From J027 sp965215855 (lineage in GTDB: Bacteria; Chloroflexota; Anaerolineae; Aggregatilineales; J027): a stretch of 64,000 nt of DNA. The translations under genes were made by a program, and so were the position numbers. A model generated the notes under the pieces. The model was given only the letters and a program-made list of their open reading frames with translations. It was not told the DNA's origin and did not search any database. The DNA lies in the NCBI GenBank assembly GCA_965215855.1, contig CBDCER010000003.1:1-64000 (forward strand), in the 5' to 3' direction. Positions 44,888 to 54,872 of this stretch are shown here, in pieces. Every line of letters begins with the position of its first letter. The first letter of the stretch is position 1.

Positions 44888-46057
44888 TCAATGAATGAGC
44901 TGAGGTTGCGATGCAGGGAGCAATGTCTTGCCCAGATCAGTGATTTTGTAGGGAGATCTCGCACCTTCCTTGCTGATATGCCCCCAGGCCATCAGTTCTT
45001 TGAGAAGACGAAAGAGACGGCTGCGGGTGATTTCAGTTCTGTTCAGCAACTCGGTTGGATTTGCACCATTCTCTGCAAACTCAGGTAGCGCGAGGATTTG
45101 CAGTAGTTGTTGCTGGCTGGGGGGGTGGCTTGGATCTGGTTCATCAATCACCTTCTTGGTCAACACCGGCACGCAACTCGTCAGGCCATTGTCCAGATGG
45201 ACTTTCTTCAGGCGAAAAAACTGGGAATTAAACGGTTCGCTGTCTTTGGACTTCTCACACTTCACGCGGATCAGCCCGTCGCTATTGGTCAGCTTAATCA
45301 TCATATCGACTGCACCATACAACGCACTGCTGCCGCGTGGGCCTTTCGAGAGGTCTTTGCCGGTGTGATGCACGACCAGGATCGCCGCGCCAATCTGCCG
45401 TTCGATTTCCGCACAGGCTTCGGCGAAACGCCCCATATCGCGCGTGCTATTCTCATCGCCACCGACCATGCACCGCGCCAACGTATCGACGATGATGAGG
45501 CTCGGTTTCATCACTTTGATTTCGGCGACGAAGGCTTCCAGTGCCTCTGGGTTGAGGAAATTGACCGCATCGAAGTAGAACGAGAGGTGGGCGGGCTTCT
45601 TCAGATCGTGATGCTGCTTCCAGGCTTGCGTCCGCGCTGGAAAACCGGCTTTGCCTTCCGCTGCCAGATAGAGAACGACCCGCGAACGCGCCACCCGGAA
45701 GGCCCAATCGAGGGCGATGAACGACTTTCCGGCCCCTGATGGCCCAAACAACACCGATAGACCATGATTGGGCAACACGTTCTCAATGAGCCAGGAGGGT
45801 TGTGGTAGTTGATCCAGTTCATCGACGTGATAGAGGCGGCGAGGCGCAATCAATCGTGCCAGATCGGGATAGGCGTGTTTCAGGACATGATTCCACTGCG
45901 ATGTGGTTGTCTCTGGCCCATTGGTGCTGTTAATGGCGTGCAGCAAATCCAGTGGTTCGTGCCATTCTTCTTTGATTTTCGTCAAGTCGAGCGCATTGAC
46001 GCTCGGCTTGGAGAGAACATCGGTCAGGAATTGTTTGACTGCCAGAATTTGGCTCAT
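44888..46057 (-). CDS. RepA-like AAA ATPase with winged-helix C-terminus
   Basis: 389 residues with AGGAGG seven bases before ATG. A 75-residue N-terminal segment precedes a RecA-fold ATPase of the RepA/AAA_25 kind: Walker A GPSGAGKSF (about 105-113), Walker B SLIIVDTLARCM, and VVHHTGKDLSKGPRGSSALYGAVD, which matches the sensor and arginine-finger region of hexameric RepA helicases. The last 60 residues look like a winged helix (NPTELLNRTEITRSRLFRLLKELMAWGHI). Such genes come from plasmids, phages or integrated elements. No primase, integrase or capsid gene is adjacent. Confidence 0.85.
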   Translation of the reverse strand: MSQILAVKQFLTDVLSKPSVNALDLTKIKEEWHEPLDLLHAINSTNGPETTTSQWNHVLKHAYPDLARLIAPRRLYHVDELDQLPQPSWLIENVLPNHGLSVLFGPSGAGKSFIALDWAFRVARSRVVLYLAAEGKAGFPARTQAWKQHHDLKKPAHLSFYFDAVNFLNPEALEAFVAEIKVMKPSLIIVDTLARCMVGGDENSTRDMGRFAEACAEIERQIGAAILVVHHTGKDLSKGPRGSSALYGAVDMMIKLTNSDGLIRVKCEKSKDSEPFNSQFFRLKKVHLDNGLTSCVPVLTKKVIDEPDPSHPPSQQQLLQILALPEFAENGANPTELLNRTEITRSRLFRLLKELMAWGHISKEGARSPYKITDLGKTLLPASQPQLIH

Positions 46058-46277
46058 GGTGAGGCCCTCCTATGGGGGTGGTTATGATGTGGAGTAGATA
46101 TTGAGGAACGAAAAATGAGAAGTGGGCTGCGTAGGACTGAACGCCGACGCATCAGATTGAAAATGGATGATCGAAGGATTAACGATATGGTGGTGGGAAA
46201 ATGTGGATCAGACCAACATCATAACGCAGGTTAAAGCACGCGCATACCGTTAAGGGTATCGGGGGTGTATGGGGTTT

Positions 46278-46766
46278 TCAGTGCGCGGCCTGATGCCCCT
46301 CTATTTGTGCCACGAACTGGGCGACTTTTCCATCATACGCTTCAGACCTCAACTCGCGCTGCGTGATAATCATAGTGGCGATGGGGTCTCGGCCTACGAT
46401 TTTCGCCATCTGCCGAAAGGCCCGCTTGCCGCCAATGCCCCCCTCTGTACAGAAAAATGCGACTTGCCTGAACTTGCCGTGTTGCTGCGTCAGGTAGGTA
46501 CGCATGGGGGATGACATATTGCCTGACCAGATGGGTGTGCCCAGCACAACCAGGTCATATTGCTCAAGATCTTTCTCTACCTTGCGAATGCCGGTGAGCC
46601 GTCCTAACAACCCCTCGACCGCCGAGCGCGGGGACCCTAACAAACCCAGGCGGCTTTTGACGTCGCCTATGGCTTCGAGGTCGGCGTCGAAGGTGGATGC
46701 GATGGCTTCAGCCACCTGTTGGGTATGGCCTGTTCGCGAATAATAGACGACGAGGATGCGTTGCAT
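46278..46766 (-). CDS. Flavodoxin family protein
   Basis: ATG 46766, six bases after GGAGAG, gives 162 residues. The FMN phosphate loop is VVYYSRTGHTQQVAEAI, the second loop LGTPIWSGNMSSPMRTYL, and the third FCTEGGIGGKRAF. This matches short flavodoxin/NAD(P)H:quinone-type electron carriers. An IS4-type element ends only 37 bases upstream of the start codon, so its original promoter is probably cut off. Confidence 0.88.
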   Translation of the reverse strand: MQRILVVYYSRTGHTQQVAEAIASTFDADLEAIGDVKSRLGLLGSPRSAVEGLLGRLTGIRKVEKDLEQYDLVVLGTPIWSGNMSSPMRTYLTQQHGKFRQVAFFCTEGGIGGKRAFRQMAKIVGRDPIATMIITQRELRSEAYDGKVAQFVAQIEGHQAAH

Positions 46767-46802
46767 GTTGCTCTCCATATATCGTGCATTAGCGATTGGC
46801 AG

Positions 46803-48235
46803 TGTCAATACCTTCGCCAATTATGCGGCAAATTTGTCAATCTGACGAGTGCGAATGCCGCCGAGCGCAGTAAGTCTGCGCCAGATGCGCGAAATTAAAT
46901 TATCGTCAGGCGGATCGGGAAGCAATTTAATTGTTTCATCCAGATAACGACGAGCCCGATACAAGGCTTTAAGATCAAGAATACTGAAGTCTGGATGATT
47001 ACGACGATAGGGTTTGAGAATGACTGCCGACAAGTTGACCATGAGAAAAGCAAGGTTGACCGCGTTAGTCACAGCAGTGGGTTTGACGTTCATAAAATCA
47101 TCCAGGCCCCAATACTGCTTGGCATCACGGAAGTTGAACTCAATCTGAAAGCGCAACGCATAGTAATCCACAATTTGCGGCGCGGTAAGATCAAGATCAG
47201 TGCTGAAAAGAATGACATGCCCACGTTTGCCTGTTTTGAGGTGAGTTTTGACGACAACCACAACATTGAGCGCGTCCGAAAAGGATTTATGGAAAACGTG
47301 CATCTGGTAAGTCTCAATACGGTAGTCGCCTTCGATGGTCGTCTGGCACAATGCCTCAGATGGTAAGTGTTGGTAGTCCAGTTTCTTGCCATAGCGCGGC
47401 ATGGGGCCACGCGGTGGTTTGGGGCCGTTGTACGGTAGGTAAAGCGCCGCGTCATGGCGCAATTTCGAGATGATGTGCAGTCCACAATCCCGCACGGCAT
47501 AGGTTGCTGGATAGTTACCAAAATGTCCATCTAACACCACATGGGTGATTTTCAACGGCTTGATACGGCGCGTGATGGCGTTGAGCATCCCTTGTAGCAA
47601 GTTCAATTCGGGGGTGAGGATTGGCGTCGGTTTGACATGGTTCTTGCTGCCTTTGGGACGACCAGGTTTCCGTTTTGGTGGTGGATTAGCGGGTTTCTCA
47701 GATGGTGGGGCTGGTTGATGTTGTTCGACCTGAAGCGGATATGAACGGCGCTGCTTTACATCAATCAACGATACGACCAGAAACGACACACTGCTGATGG
47801 GTCGCTTGGCAATGCTTGAATAGAACCGTCCCAGGCCATGTGTCTTTTTGCCGGACTTGCTGACCACCACATCATCAGCCGCCAGCAGATAGACGCCATC
47901 GGGATCAAGTAGATGGATACGCACGATGCTCCACAGGATTGTCGCCCATGAAAGCGGCGTGTGATACCAACGTTGTAGGGTCCGATAGCTACTCCCACGC
48001 TCCGTCCAGCGTGATAGGTTCAGCATCGTAATGCGATTCGGAATGCACAGCATTGCCAGGACAATATGCTCCAATTGGCGCACTGTGGTGTTGGTTAGGT
48101 ATGGTGAAAGGTCCTTGAGCAGTGCTACAATGTCAACCATGGGCTTTTGCCTTATCAGCAGCTTGTTTTGGTAAACTACTACTTTAAGGCAAAAGCCCTA
48201 ACTTTTCCGCCGTTATTTTGGCGACGGTATTGACA
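46803..48235. mobile_element. IS4-superfamily insertion sequence
   Basis: About 1433 bases bounded by inverted repeats TGTCAATACC(T/G)TCGCCAA, read at 46803 inwards and on the opposite strand at 48235. One transposase gene fills it. No clear target duplication was seen. Confidence 0.88.
46821..48140 (-). CDS. IS4-type DDE transposase
   Basis: 439 residues and intact. The IS4 YREK signature is exact in YYALRFQIEFNFRDAKQYWG (Y-x2-R-x3-E-x6-K). The first two acidic residues are in LLAADDVVVSKSGKK and THVVLDGHFGNYPA. A Pro/Lys-rich insert (about 140-170) separates them. It should move the element by cut and paste. Confidence 0.9.
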   Translation of the reverse strand: MVDIVALLKDLSPYLTNTTVRQLEHIVLAMLCIPNRITMLNLSRWTERGSSYRTLQRWYHTPLSWATILWSIVRIHLLDPDGVYLLAADDVVVSKSGKKTHGLGRFYSSIAKRPISSVSFLVVSLIDVKQRRSYPLQVEQHQPAPPSEKPANPPPKRKPGRPKGSKNHVKPTPILTPELNLLQGMLNAITRRIKPLKITHVVLDGHFGNYPATYAVRDCGLHIISKLRHDAALYLPYNGPKPPRGPMPRYGKKLDYQHLPSEALCQTTIEGDYRIETYQMHVFHKSFSDALNVVVVVKTHLKTGKRGHVILFSTDLDLTAPQIVDYYALRFQIEFNFRDAKQYWGLDDFMNVKPTAVTNAVNLAFLMVNLSAVILKPYRRNHPDFSILDLKALYRARRYLDETIKLLPDPPDDNLISRIWRRLTALGGIRTRQIDKFAA

Positions 48236-48354
48236 AGAATCTTGCTCATCGAATGGTGTCCCTGCAACACTTCAAGTATCCTCGTACTGCCGTCAGTTTT
48301 CAGCTCATGATATTGATAATGCGGATTCTTGATAGGCTACGCATTCTATCACGT

Positions 48355-49714
48355 AAAATGTTACCGGGGGTGTATGGTTCTTTCAAATGATAATGTTACC
48401 GAGGGAACCATGTCCAGCGACGAGAGAATGACGATAAATGAGCGACGGAAATTGCTGAAAAAGATGCAAAAACGGTACAAAGCAGGAGACCGACAGGAGA
48501 AGCAACGCTTGTTGGACGAAATGGAAGCACTCACCGAGTTGCATCGCAAAAGCCTGATCCGGTTGATGAATAGCGACTTGGGTCGGCAGCCACGACAACG
48601 GCAGCGGGGGCGAACGTATGGACCGGAAGTGGCGAGTGCGCTGGGGGTGATTGCGATGAGCCTAGATTATGTGTGTGCGGAACGCTTGCAACCAAATCTG
48701 GTGGTAATGGCGGAGCATCTGGTGCGGCATGGCGAGCTGACAACGACACCCGACCTGCTGGAACAGCTGGGCAAGATCAGTGTATCAACTGTGCGACGCC
48801 TTTTGGATGAGCAGCATCAGCATGAGGACCGGGTACGATTGCCCCAGCGCCGCGCCGCGCAAGCGAACCGACTGCGTCGCGAGATCCCCGCCGAGTGTAT
48901 TCCCTGGGATGAGACCGAACCAGGACACTTTGAGGTTGATCTGGTTCACCACTGTGGCGTGTCGGCGTCCGGCAACTATGTGCATACGCTCCAGATGATT
49001 GATGTAGCAACGGGTTGGAGTGAACGCGTGGCGGTGTTAGGCCGGAGCTATCGGGTCATGCGGGATGGCTTCGAACGTATACTGGCTCGCTTGCCGTTTG
49101 ATGTGCGTGAAATTCATCCTGACAACGGGAGCGAGTTCCTCAATGACCACTTGGTCCGCTTCTGGAAAGATGCTGTTCAAGGTGTGCATTTGTCGCGTAG
49201 TCGTCCCTGGCAAAAAAATGACAACCGCTTTGTCGAGCAGAAGAATGATACCTTAGTACGGGCCTTTCTGGGCTATGACCGCCTGGACACGATTGCCCAG
49301 ACCATCATGCTCAACGATCTGTATGACAAGATGTGGCTGTACTACAATGGCTTTCAACCCGTCATGCGTCTGGCCGAGAAAACGGTGGTTCCTGCCCAAC
49401 GCCGACGCGGTTCGTCCATCAAACGTCGTTTTGATCAGGCGCGGACACCCTTTGACCGCCTGTGTGATACTGATGCTCTGTCGCCTGACCAACAAGCTGC
49501 TTTTGCCAACCTACGGCTAGCCACTAATCCAGTTCAATTGCGCCAAGACATTTACGCGCAACTGCACAATCTGTTTAGCCTTCCACTGGCTGAACCTGAC
49601 ACGACCCAGGATGTATTCCTAACTTTATTCAATCCACCCCAAATATTGAAAGGAGAAGCGGACACTCCAGTAACATTTTCAAATGAAAGAACCATGCCTG
49701 TTCGCTAACATTTT
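48355..49714. mobile_element. Insertion sequence with integrase-core transposase
   Basis: About 1360 bases. Both ends carry AAAATGTTA followed, about 20 bases inside, by ATGGTTCTTTCA and a second AATGTTAC, in inverted orientation. The doubled ends suggest transposase binding sites. It lies 120 bases from the IS4-type element. Confidence 0.8.
48410..49708 (+). CDS. Integrase-core (DDE) transposase
   Basis: ATG 48410 (432 residues) is preferred over an open extension into the terminal repeat. A helix-turn-helix N-terminus (about 20-150) precedes the rve core, with acidic residues in GHFEVDLVHH, EIHPDNGSEFLND and KNDNRFVEQKND (D, D and E). The layout fits unclassified integrase-type families rather than IS3. 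The last codons run into the right end of the element. It is intact. Confidence 0.88.
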   Translation: MSSDERMTINERRKLLKKMQKRYKAGDRQEKQRLLDEMEALTELHRKSLIRLMNSDLGRQPRQRQRGRTYGPEVASALGVIAMSLDYVCAERLQPNLVVMAEHLVRHGELTTTPDLLEQLGKISVSTVRRLLDEQHQHEDRVRLPQRRAAQANRLRREIPAECIPWDETEPGHFEVDLVHHCGVSASGNYVHTLQMIDVATGWSERVAVLGRSYRVMRDGFERILARLPFDVREIHPDNGSEFLNDHLVRFWKDAVQGVHLSRSRPWQKNDNRFVEQKNDTLVRAFLGYDRLDTIAQTIMLNDLYDKMWLYYNGFQPVMRLAEKTVVPAQRRRGSSIKRRFDQARTPFDRLCDTDALSPDQQAAFANLRLATNPVQLRQDIYAQLHNLFSLPLAEPDTTQDVFLTLFNPPQILKGEADTPVTFSNERTMPVR

Positions 49715-49741
49715 CATTTGACTTGACAGGGGCTAGTCATT

Positions 49742-50296
49742 TCACGCCTGAAACAATTCCGCAATCTCTGTATATCCTTTGGCCTCGGCGATTTCTAGTG
49801 GCGTTTTGCCCTGGAAATTGGTCACGTCGGTATCTGCCTCTTTATTCAGCAACCAGCGCACCATCTCCACCCGGCCATGCGATGCTGCCGGAATCAGCGC
49901 ATTACTCAATCCGTCGCGCCCGCCATGCTCATACAACATCTCTGTCAATTCGGTATCGCCGCTGATGGCCGCATGATATAGCACTGTCAGCCCGTGTGCT
50001 CCCTGGGCGTTGGCTTGCGAAGAATCCTCTCGCAGATAGTCAGCCACTACATCGCGCATTCCCATCATGGCCGCTGTGCAGATCGTCATTTTCGCGCCCT
50101 GTTCCAGCAAATACTCGGCGATATCACGCCGTCCGACATGCGATGCTGCCCCCAGCGCCGTCTCTCCCCATGCCACAAACATCGCATCCAGCAAGCGGGG
50201 ATCTTGCGCCAGTTTTTCCTTCACTGCCTCCAGATTGCCGTGCCCTACCATCACAAATTGCTGAATATACTCCTGTGTCATTTCTGGTTGTTGCAT
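49742..50296 (-). CDS. Ankyrin repeat protein
   Basis: 184 residues with about five ankyrin units (ETALGAASHVGRRDIAEYLLEQGA, GLTVLYHAAISGDTELTEMLYEHGG, SNALIPAASHGRVEMVRWLLNKEAD, GKTPLEIAEAKGYTEIAEL). No signal peptide, so cytoplasmic protein binding is expected. AGGAGG lies ten bases before the ATG. It stands between two IS elements. Confidence 0.9.
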   Translation of the reverse strand: MQQPEMTQEYIQQFVMVGHGNLEAVKEKLAQDPRLLDAMFVAWGETALGAASHVGRRDIAEYLLEQGAKMTICTAAMMGMRDVVADYLREDSSQANAQGAHGLTVLYHAAISGDTELTEMLYEHGGRDGLSNALIPAASHGRVEMVRWLLNKEADTDVTNFQGKTPLEIAEAKGYTEIAELFQA

Positions 50297-50450
50297 GATT
50301 ACCTGTCCTCCTCATGTTTCACGTATTTGTTGCTACTTGCCATATTTGAGCCGATACTCGCGCCTGCAATGCTTCAATATCCGGATGATGCTATTGTCAT
50401 GAACCCCACATACTCTACCATATCAAGCATACGCAAGCCGCAACTCTTTA

Positions 50451-51897
50451 GGGTAGTGTATCGTTTTCGGTGGAAAATTGGAAAAGAGAGAAAGAAGGGT
50501 AGCAAGAGCGTGAACTCGTGATAGGCTAGACGCCCAAACAAAAGAAACGAAAGAGAACACGCTCAATGAGAAAGATACTGGTCAGGACACCGGGCGTCAA
50601 TTGGAAAAGCGGATTCCAGACGATCAATGGGTTCATGGAGAAAATGCAGCGCAAAATACAGCAAATGGCAGAACAAGATTTACAGGCAGAGCTGGAGGAC
50701 GAAGCAGACGGTATCGTAGGGCGGGAACCGCATGAGCGACGGAGTAAGCAGGGACATGGCACGAGCAATAGTGGCGTATGCCAAAAGTGCGGATCACGCC
50801 AACGGCGGGATTTTGTCCGCAATGGGCGGCGACGCCGGACAGTCGCAACGCTGTGGGGGGTGTTGACGTTATGGCTACCGCGTGTGAAATGTGGAAGTTG
50901 CGGAGGCAGTGTGCGGTTGCAATCGGGGTTATTGGGGCCATATCAGCGCGTGTGGGATGACATTACGCAGCGTGTCAGTCGTTGGGCTGACATCGGACTG
51001 AGTTTGCGACAAATGCGGCATGAATTGGGTGAACTGCTGAAAACGGACATTGGGATTAGCACGCTCAATCGACGTGTCCAAGCCATCCAGACCGTCCTCG
51101 GCCCGCAGGTGGCGAGCGTGCCGCCGGTCCTCATGCTAGATGCGATTTGGGTGACTGTTTTGTTACCAACGGGGGCGCGTCGCCAGGATAGCCGCAAGCG
51201 TAATCGCCTAGTCAAACGCAAACACAAGCTCCCGGTATTGGTGGCAGTCGGCGTCTGGCCCAAAACAGGTAAATGGGAAGTGCTGGATTGGGCGATTGCA
51301 TCGGCTGAAAGCCAGGAAGATTGGGAGAAGCTACTGCTGCAAATGGAAAACCGTGGCGGTTACGCCGAACGTGGACTTCGCCTCATTGTCCATGATCGTG
51401 GCAAAGGGCTGAAGGCGGCTCTCAACTTGATTTATCCCCATATCCCCCACCAACACTGTGTTTTCCACAAACTCCGCAATGTTTTTCAAGCTATTGCCAT
51501 TCCAGATGGCATGGGCCGCAAAGCCGCTCGTCGCCTCCGAAAACGCATTATCGCCCAGGCCGCTGCCATCTTCTATGCACCGACCAAGGACGAGGCCCTT
51601 TCTCGCCTACAAGTTTTTGATGAAGTGTGGCTGGCGACCCAACCTGATGCGGCCAAAAAACTACGCCAAGACCTTGACGATACCTTACGTTTCTATGCTT
51701 TGCTCGCTCGTTTCCCATCCTGGCGTCCTTCCACTCTGCGTACCACCAGCTTGCTTGAACGTGTCAACCGCATCATTCGTCGCCTCTTTCGTGCGGCGAG
51801 TGCTTTTCATTCGCTTGTTGGTTTGGAGGTCGCTGTTGCACGTTCTCTCGCGCCTTTTGTCGCTGTTTGAATCTCCACCGAAAACGATACACTACCC
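50451..51897. mobile_element. IS256/mutator-like insertion sequence
   Basis: About 1447 bases with near-perfect 24-base inverted repeats beginning GGGTAGTGTATCGTTTTCGG at 50451 and on the opposite strand at 51897. It ends four bases from the stop codon of the DsbA-like gene. No target duplication is evident. Confidence 0.92.
50566..51870 (+). CDS. Mutator-type transposase with N-terminal zinc ribbon
   Basis: 434 residues. A zinc ribbon (CQKCGS ... VKCGSCGG, about 72-110) precedes the MULE/IS256-like catalytic domain with VLMLDAIWVTVLLPTG, LIVHDRGKGLKAAL, HQHCVFHKLRNVFQAI and a C-terminal TTSLLERVNRIIRRLFRAAS. The acidic residues in these blocks are intact. The zinc ribbon and the family label (IS256 or a relative) should be treated as tentative. 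Confidence 0.85.
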   Translation: MRKILVRTPGVNWKSGFQTINGFMEKMQRKIQQMAEQDLQAELEDEADGIVGREPHERRSKQGHGTSNSGVCQKCGSRQRRDFVRNGRRRRTVATLWGVLTLWLPRVKCGSCGGSVRLQSGLLGPYQRVWDDITQRVSRWADIGLSLRQMRHELGELLKTDIGISTLNRRVQAIQTVLGPQVASVPPVLMLDAIWVTVLLPTGARRQDSRKRNRLVKRKHKLPVLVAVGVWPKTGKWEVLDWAIASAESQEDWEKLLLQMENRGGYAERGLRLIVHDRGKGLKAALNLIYPHIPHQHCVFHKLRNVFQAIAIPDGMGRKAARRLRKRIIAQAAAIFYAPTKDEALSRLQVFDEVWLATQPDAAKKLRQDLDDTLRFYALLARFPSWRPSTLRTTSLLERVNRIIRRLFRAASAFHSLVGLEVAVARSLAPFVAV

Positions 51898-51900
51898 CTT

Positions 51901-52599
51901 CTATGATGATTTGCTTGCTTCTTCAGCAAGGATACGTTCGATAACTGATCGAAGTGCTTCTGGATTGGCTCCAACTACTTTTTCACCATTAACAAAAAAT
52001 GTGGGGACACTTGTTACCTCGTAACGCTGGGCTTCTTCAACATCATACCGAATTTCGCCCAGGTAACGATGTTCTTCCATGCATTCCTCAAATTGCTCCA
52101 AATCGTTGACCATGCCATATGCAATGTCATCGAACAAGTCAGCACGGAAAACGCTCTGATTTGCGAATAGGAGATAGTACATGTCCCAATAGCTATCCTG
52201 TTCCCCTGCACAATTAGCTGCTTCTGCGGCAGCCAGAGCATGAGGGTGAAGTTCTTCCAATGGAAAGTCGCGGTAAACAAAGAGTAACTCGTCCTCGTAT
52301 TCTTCAAGTAACTCATCGACCACTGTCACAGCAGCCAGGCAGGCCGGACACTCAAAATCCCCGAACTCTACTAACACGATGGAGGCATCGGCAGATCCTT
52401 TCCAGGGATCGTCATCTACTGATACATCAAACTTTCCAGTCTGACTGACAGATGAAGCCACATTGTTTCGGTCTAGATGGCTTATAGTATCATCAATATT
52501 GTTGAGTTTGCGTACAATTAATATCGAGAGAAAGATTTGTGTGATAAGAATCAGCACCACACTGGTAATTAGGTGTTTTTCGGTTACTTTCTCAATCAT
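51901..52599 (-). CDS. DsbA-like membrane-anchored thioredoxin protein
   Basis: 232 residues: one membrane helix (about 10-29), a linker, then a DsbA/Thioredoxin_4 domain with the redox motif Cys84-Pro-Ala-Cys87 in FGDFECPACLAA and the cis-Pro in TSVPTFFVNGEKVVG. Two more Cys (about 149 and 192) may form a second disulfide. It should make or isomerise disulfides outside the membrane. The IS256-like element ends just beyond its stop. The 368-base gap before the next element is AT-rich. Confidence 0.92.
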   Translation of the reverse strand: MIEKVTEKHLITSVVLILITQIFLSILIVRKLNNIDDTISHLDRNNVASSVSQTGKFDVSVDDDPWKGSADASIVLVEFGDFECPACLAAVTVVDELLEEYEDELLFVYRDFPLEELHPHALAAAEAANCAGEQDSYWDMYYLLFANQSVFRADLFDDIAYGMVNDLEQFEECMEEHRYLGEIRYDVEEAQRYEVTSVPTFFVNGEKVVGANPEALRSVIERILAEEASKSS

Positions 52600-52911
52600 A
52601 TAACCTCCAGTTCAGAGTTCAGGAAAATTCGAATTAGATATAAACTAATGTTTTATAGTAGTATATCTTTACAACTCTTATCAAGAATTAATTAATATAA
52701 TTATCATTGAAAATATATTTTCAGCAAAGTGACAAATGGCATCTAATAATATGTGTTCCGATCCGTTCCATTCGCTGGGAAGGATCATCGATAGTTGGCC
52801 TCTAGTCTGTCTCTTGTCAAATATAGCGGGTCGGTTAAAGCATTCCGGGCTGCCCTGGACAAAATCTGTCCGGTAAACAAACAACTCGGCTGGTAGGGTG
52901 TTGTTTTCGGC
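52600..52911. other. AT-rich intergenic region
   Basis: Positions 52620-52740 are far more AT-rich than the rest of the window. It should hold the promoter of the DsbA-like gene. No convincing gene, RNA or repeat was found; a 67-codon minus frame at 52681-52884 has no support. Confidence 0.5.
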
Positions 52912-53681
52912 GGGTGCATTTCAGTTTAGTTCATGACGGGAGTAGACTGGAGGAATAGACGAAACGAGTGGCAGAGGTCAAGAAAATGAGCCGAGAAGAA
53001 TTGAAAGCAAAACTAATGGAAGATGCCGAGCAAATCATCGATGAAATGCTACGGCGCAAACCCGATGCAGAAGCTATTTTGCTGAGTGATATTGAAGAAT
53101 TGGCGGTTAGCAGTGGGCATTCGTTTCGAGAGACGGTGTTGGAGAATTTGGTTGATGAGAGCCAGGAAGCGGAACCTGAAAAAGAGGTGGCTTGTCCGCG
53201 CTGTGGAAAAAGGGCATATAACAAGGGGCCGCGTCCCAAAACGGTGATTACCACAGCGGGAGAAACCCGGCTTGAACGCGACTATTATCATTGTGGAACC
53301 TGCCGGGCAGGGTTTTTCCCCCTGGATAAGCGATGGGGACTAACGCGCAGCGCCTATAGTCCCAACTGTGCCCAACAAATGGTATGGTTGAGCGGATGGT
53401 TACCCTATGAACATTGTCAAGCGGTCTTTGGACGCATTGGTGGGATTCACATTCCATCCAGTAGTATTTGGCGTCGAACGCAAACTTATGGTGAGCGTTT
53501 GAAAGCATGTGTCATACACGAACAGCAAGCAGTGAGTTTGGAGCTTACCAAAATTCCAGGGCCACATGAGGATCATGACCATCGAAAAGGCATCAGCATG
53601 GATGGCGGCATGGTCAATATCCGTGACGAAGGCTGGAAAGAGGTGAAAGTCGGCACGGTGTTTGACATTGACCTCCACCTA

Positions 53682-54847
53682 GTACCCAGACTTGATTAAC
53701 TTGCGGGGTGAGGATATGCTCTGGCATATGAAGAAATATGTCGTCAAACTCACGCCAAAAGAACGGAAAAGATTGTTGGCTGTCGTCAACAAAGGCAAAA
53801 ACAAGGCCTGTGTGATTCGGCGTGCCCATATTCTGCTGAAAAGCGATGAAGGGCGAACAGACCAAGCTATTGCTGACATGCTATATATCAGCGAAGACAC
53901 GGTCAGCCGAACGCGACAACGATTTTGTGATGATGGGCTAGAGGCCGCTTTAGCTGATAAGCCACGTCCGCCACGCGATCCGAAGTTGGATGCTAAACAA
54001 GAAGCGTACTTGATTGCACTGGCTTGTTCTGACCCGCCAGCAGGCCAAGCCAAATGGACAATGGAACTTTTAGCGCAACAATTGGTGACAGATGGCATGG
54101 TGGATAGCATAGCACCCGAGACTGTGCGTCTGGTACTCCAAAAAACAAACTCAAGCCCTGGCAAGTGAAAAGCTGGTGTATTCCCAAGATTACGCCCCAG
54201 TTTTTGGAACGAATGGAGCCTATTTTGACCTTGTACGCGCAAGCCTATGACCCGCAACATCCGTTGGTGTGCTTTGATGAGAAAAGCGTGCAACTGCTGG
54301 GCCAGACCCGCCAACCCCGTCCGCTTCGCCCTGGCAAACCACACCGGGAGGACCATGAGTATAAGCGCAATGGAACACGCAACCTGTTTGTTTTTGCCGA
54401 ACCGAAAGCCGGGCAACGGCATGTGCTGGTTTCGCGGCGACGGACCAAACAAGATTTTGCTTACGCGATGCGTTATCTGGTTGATGAGTTGTATCCCCAT
54501 GCGGCTCACATTGATGTCGTACTCGATAATCTCAATACCCATCATTATCATTCTTTGGTCGAGTTCTTCGGTAAATGCGAAGCTGACCGCATCATGACGC
54601 GACTTCGTTTCCATTTCACCCCGGTTCATGGCTCTTGGCTCAATATGGCCGAAATTGAACTCAGTGTGATGTCCCAGCAATGCCTTGCCCGTCGTCTGCC
54701 CGATGAGGTGACTTTGGCTTCCGAACTCATCGCCTGGGAACGCCGACGTAATGCAGCTCAAGCTCAAATTCATTGGTCATTTTCCGTGGACGATGCTCGC
54801 CAAGTTTTCAAAGAGCATTACCCCGCAACTTTAGAAAGTTACGGTAC
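53682..54847. mobile_element. IS630 element nested in ISKra4
   Basis: The insert is flanked by TA on both sides (53680-53681 and 54848-54849), the target duplication of IS630/mariner elements. Inverted ends read GTACC, then AACTT or GACTT, then TTGCGGGGT. The element is 1166 bases long. Confidence 0.93.
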
Positions 54848-54872
54848 TAGAACGCGATCAAGACACGCATGA
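53716..54872 (+). CDS. IS630 transposase in two frames (-1 frameshift)
   Basis: The first frame (53716-54168) codes the helix-turn-helix part (KSDEGRTDQAIADMLYISEDTVSRTRQRF). At the A6 run 54140-54145 a shift of -1 joins it to the second frame, giving LVLQKNKLKPWQVKSWCIPK, the typical IS630 joint. The second frame (to 54872) has the DDE core: LVCFDEKSVQLL, HIDVVLDNLNTHHY and SWLNMAEIELS. The stop codon lies 25 bases beyond the element, in the host ISKra4 sequence, so the last eight residues come from the target. IS630 elements often use programmed frameshifting. Confidence 0.88.

Noticed and set aside
44888..46766. Prophage or plasmid call from the RepA-like ATPase
   Set aside because: No integrase, primase, capsid, partition or attachment site was seen; only the iteron-like repeat supports it, so no element was drawn.
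52681..52884. 67-codon minus-strand frame between the DsbA-like gene and ISKra4
   Set aside because: No ribosome site, no recognisable domain, and partly in the AT-rich stretch.
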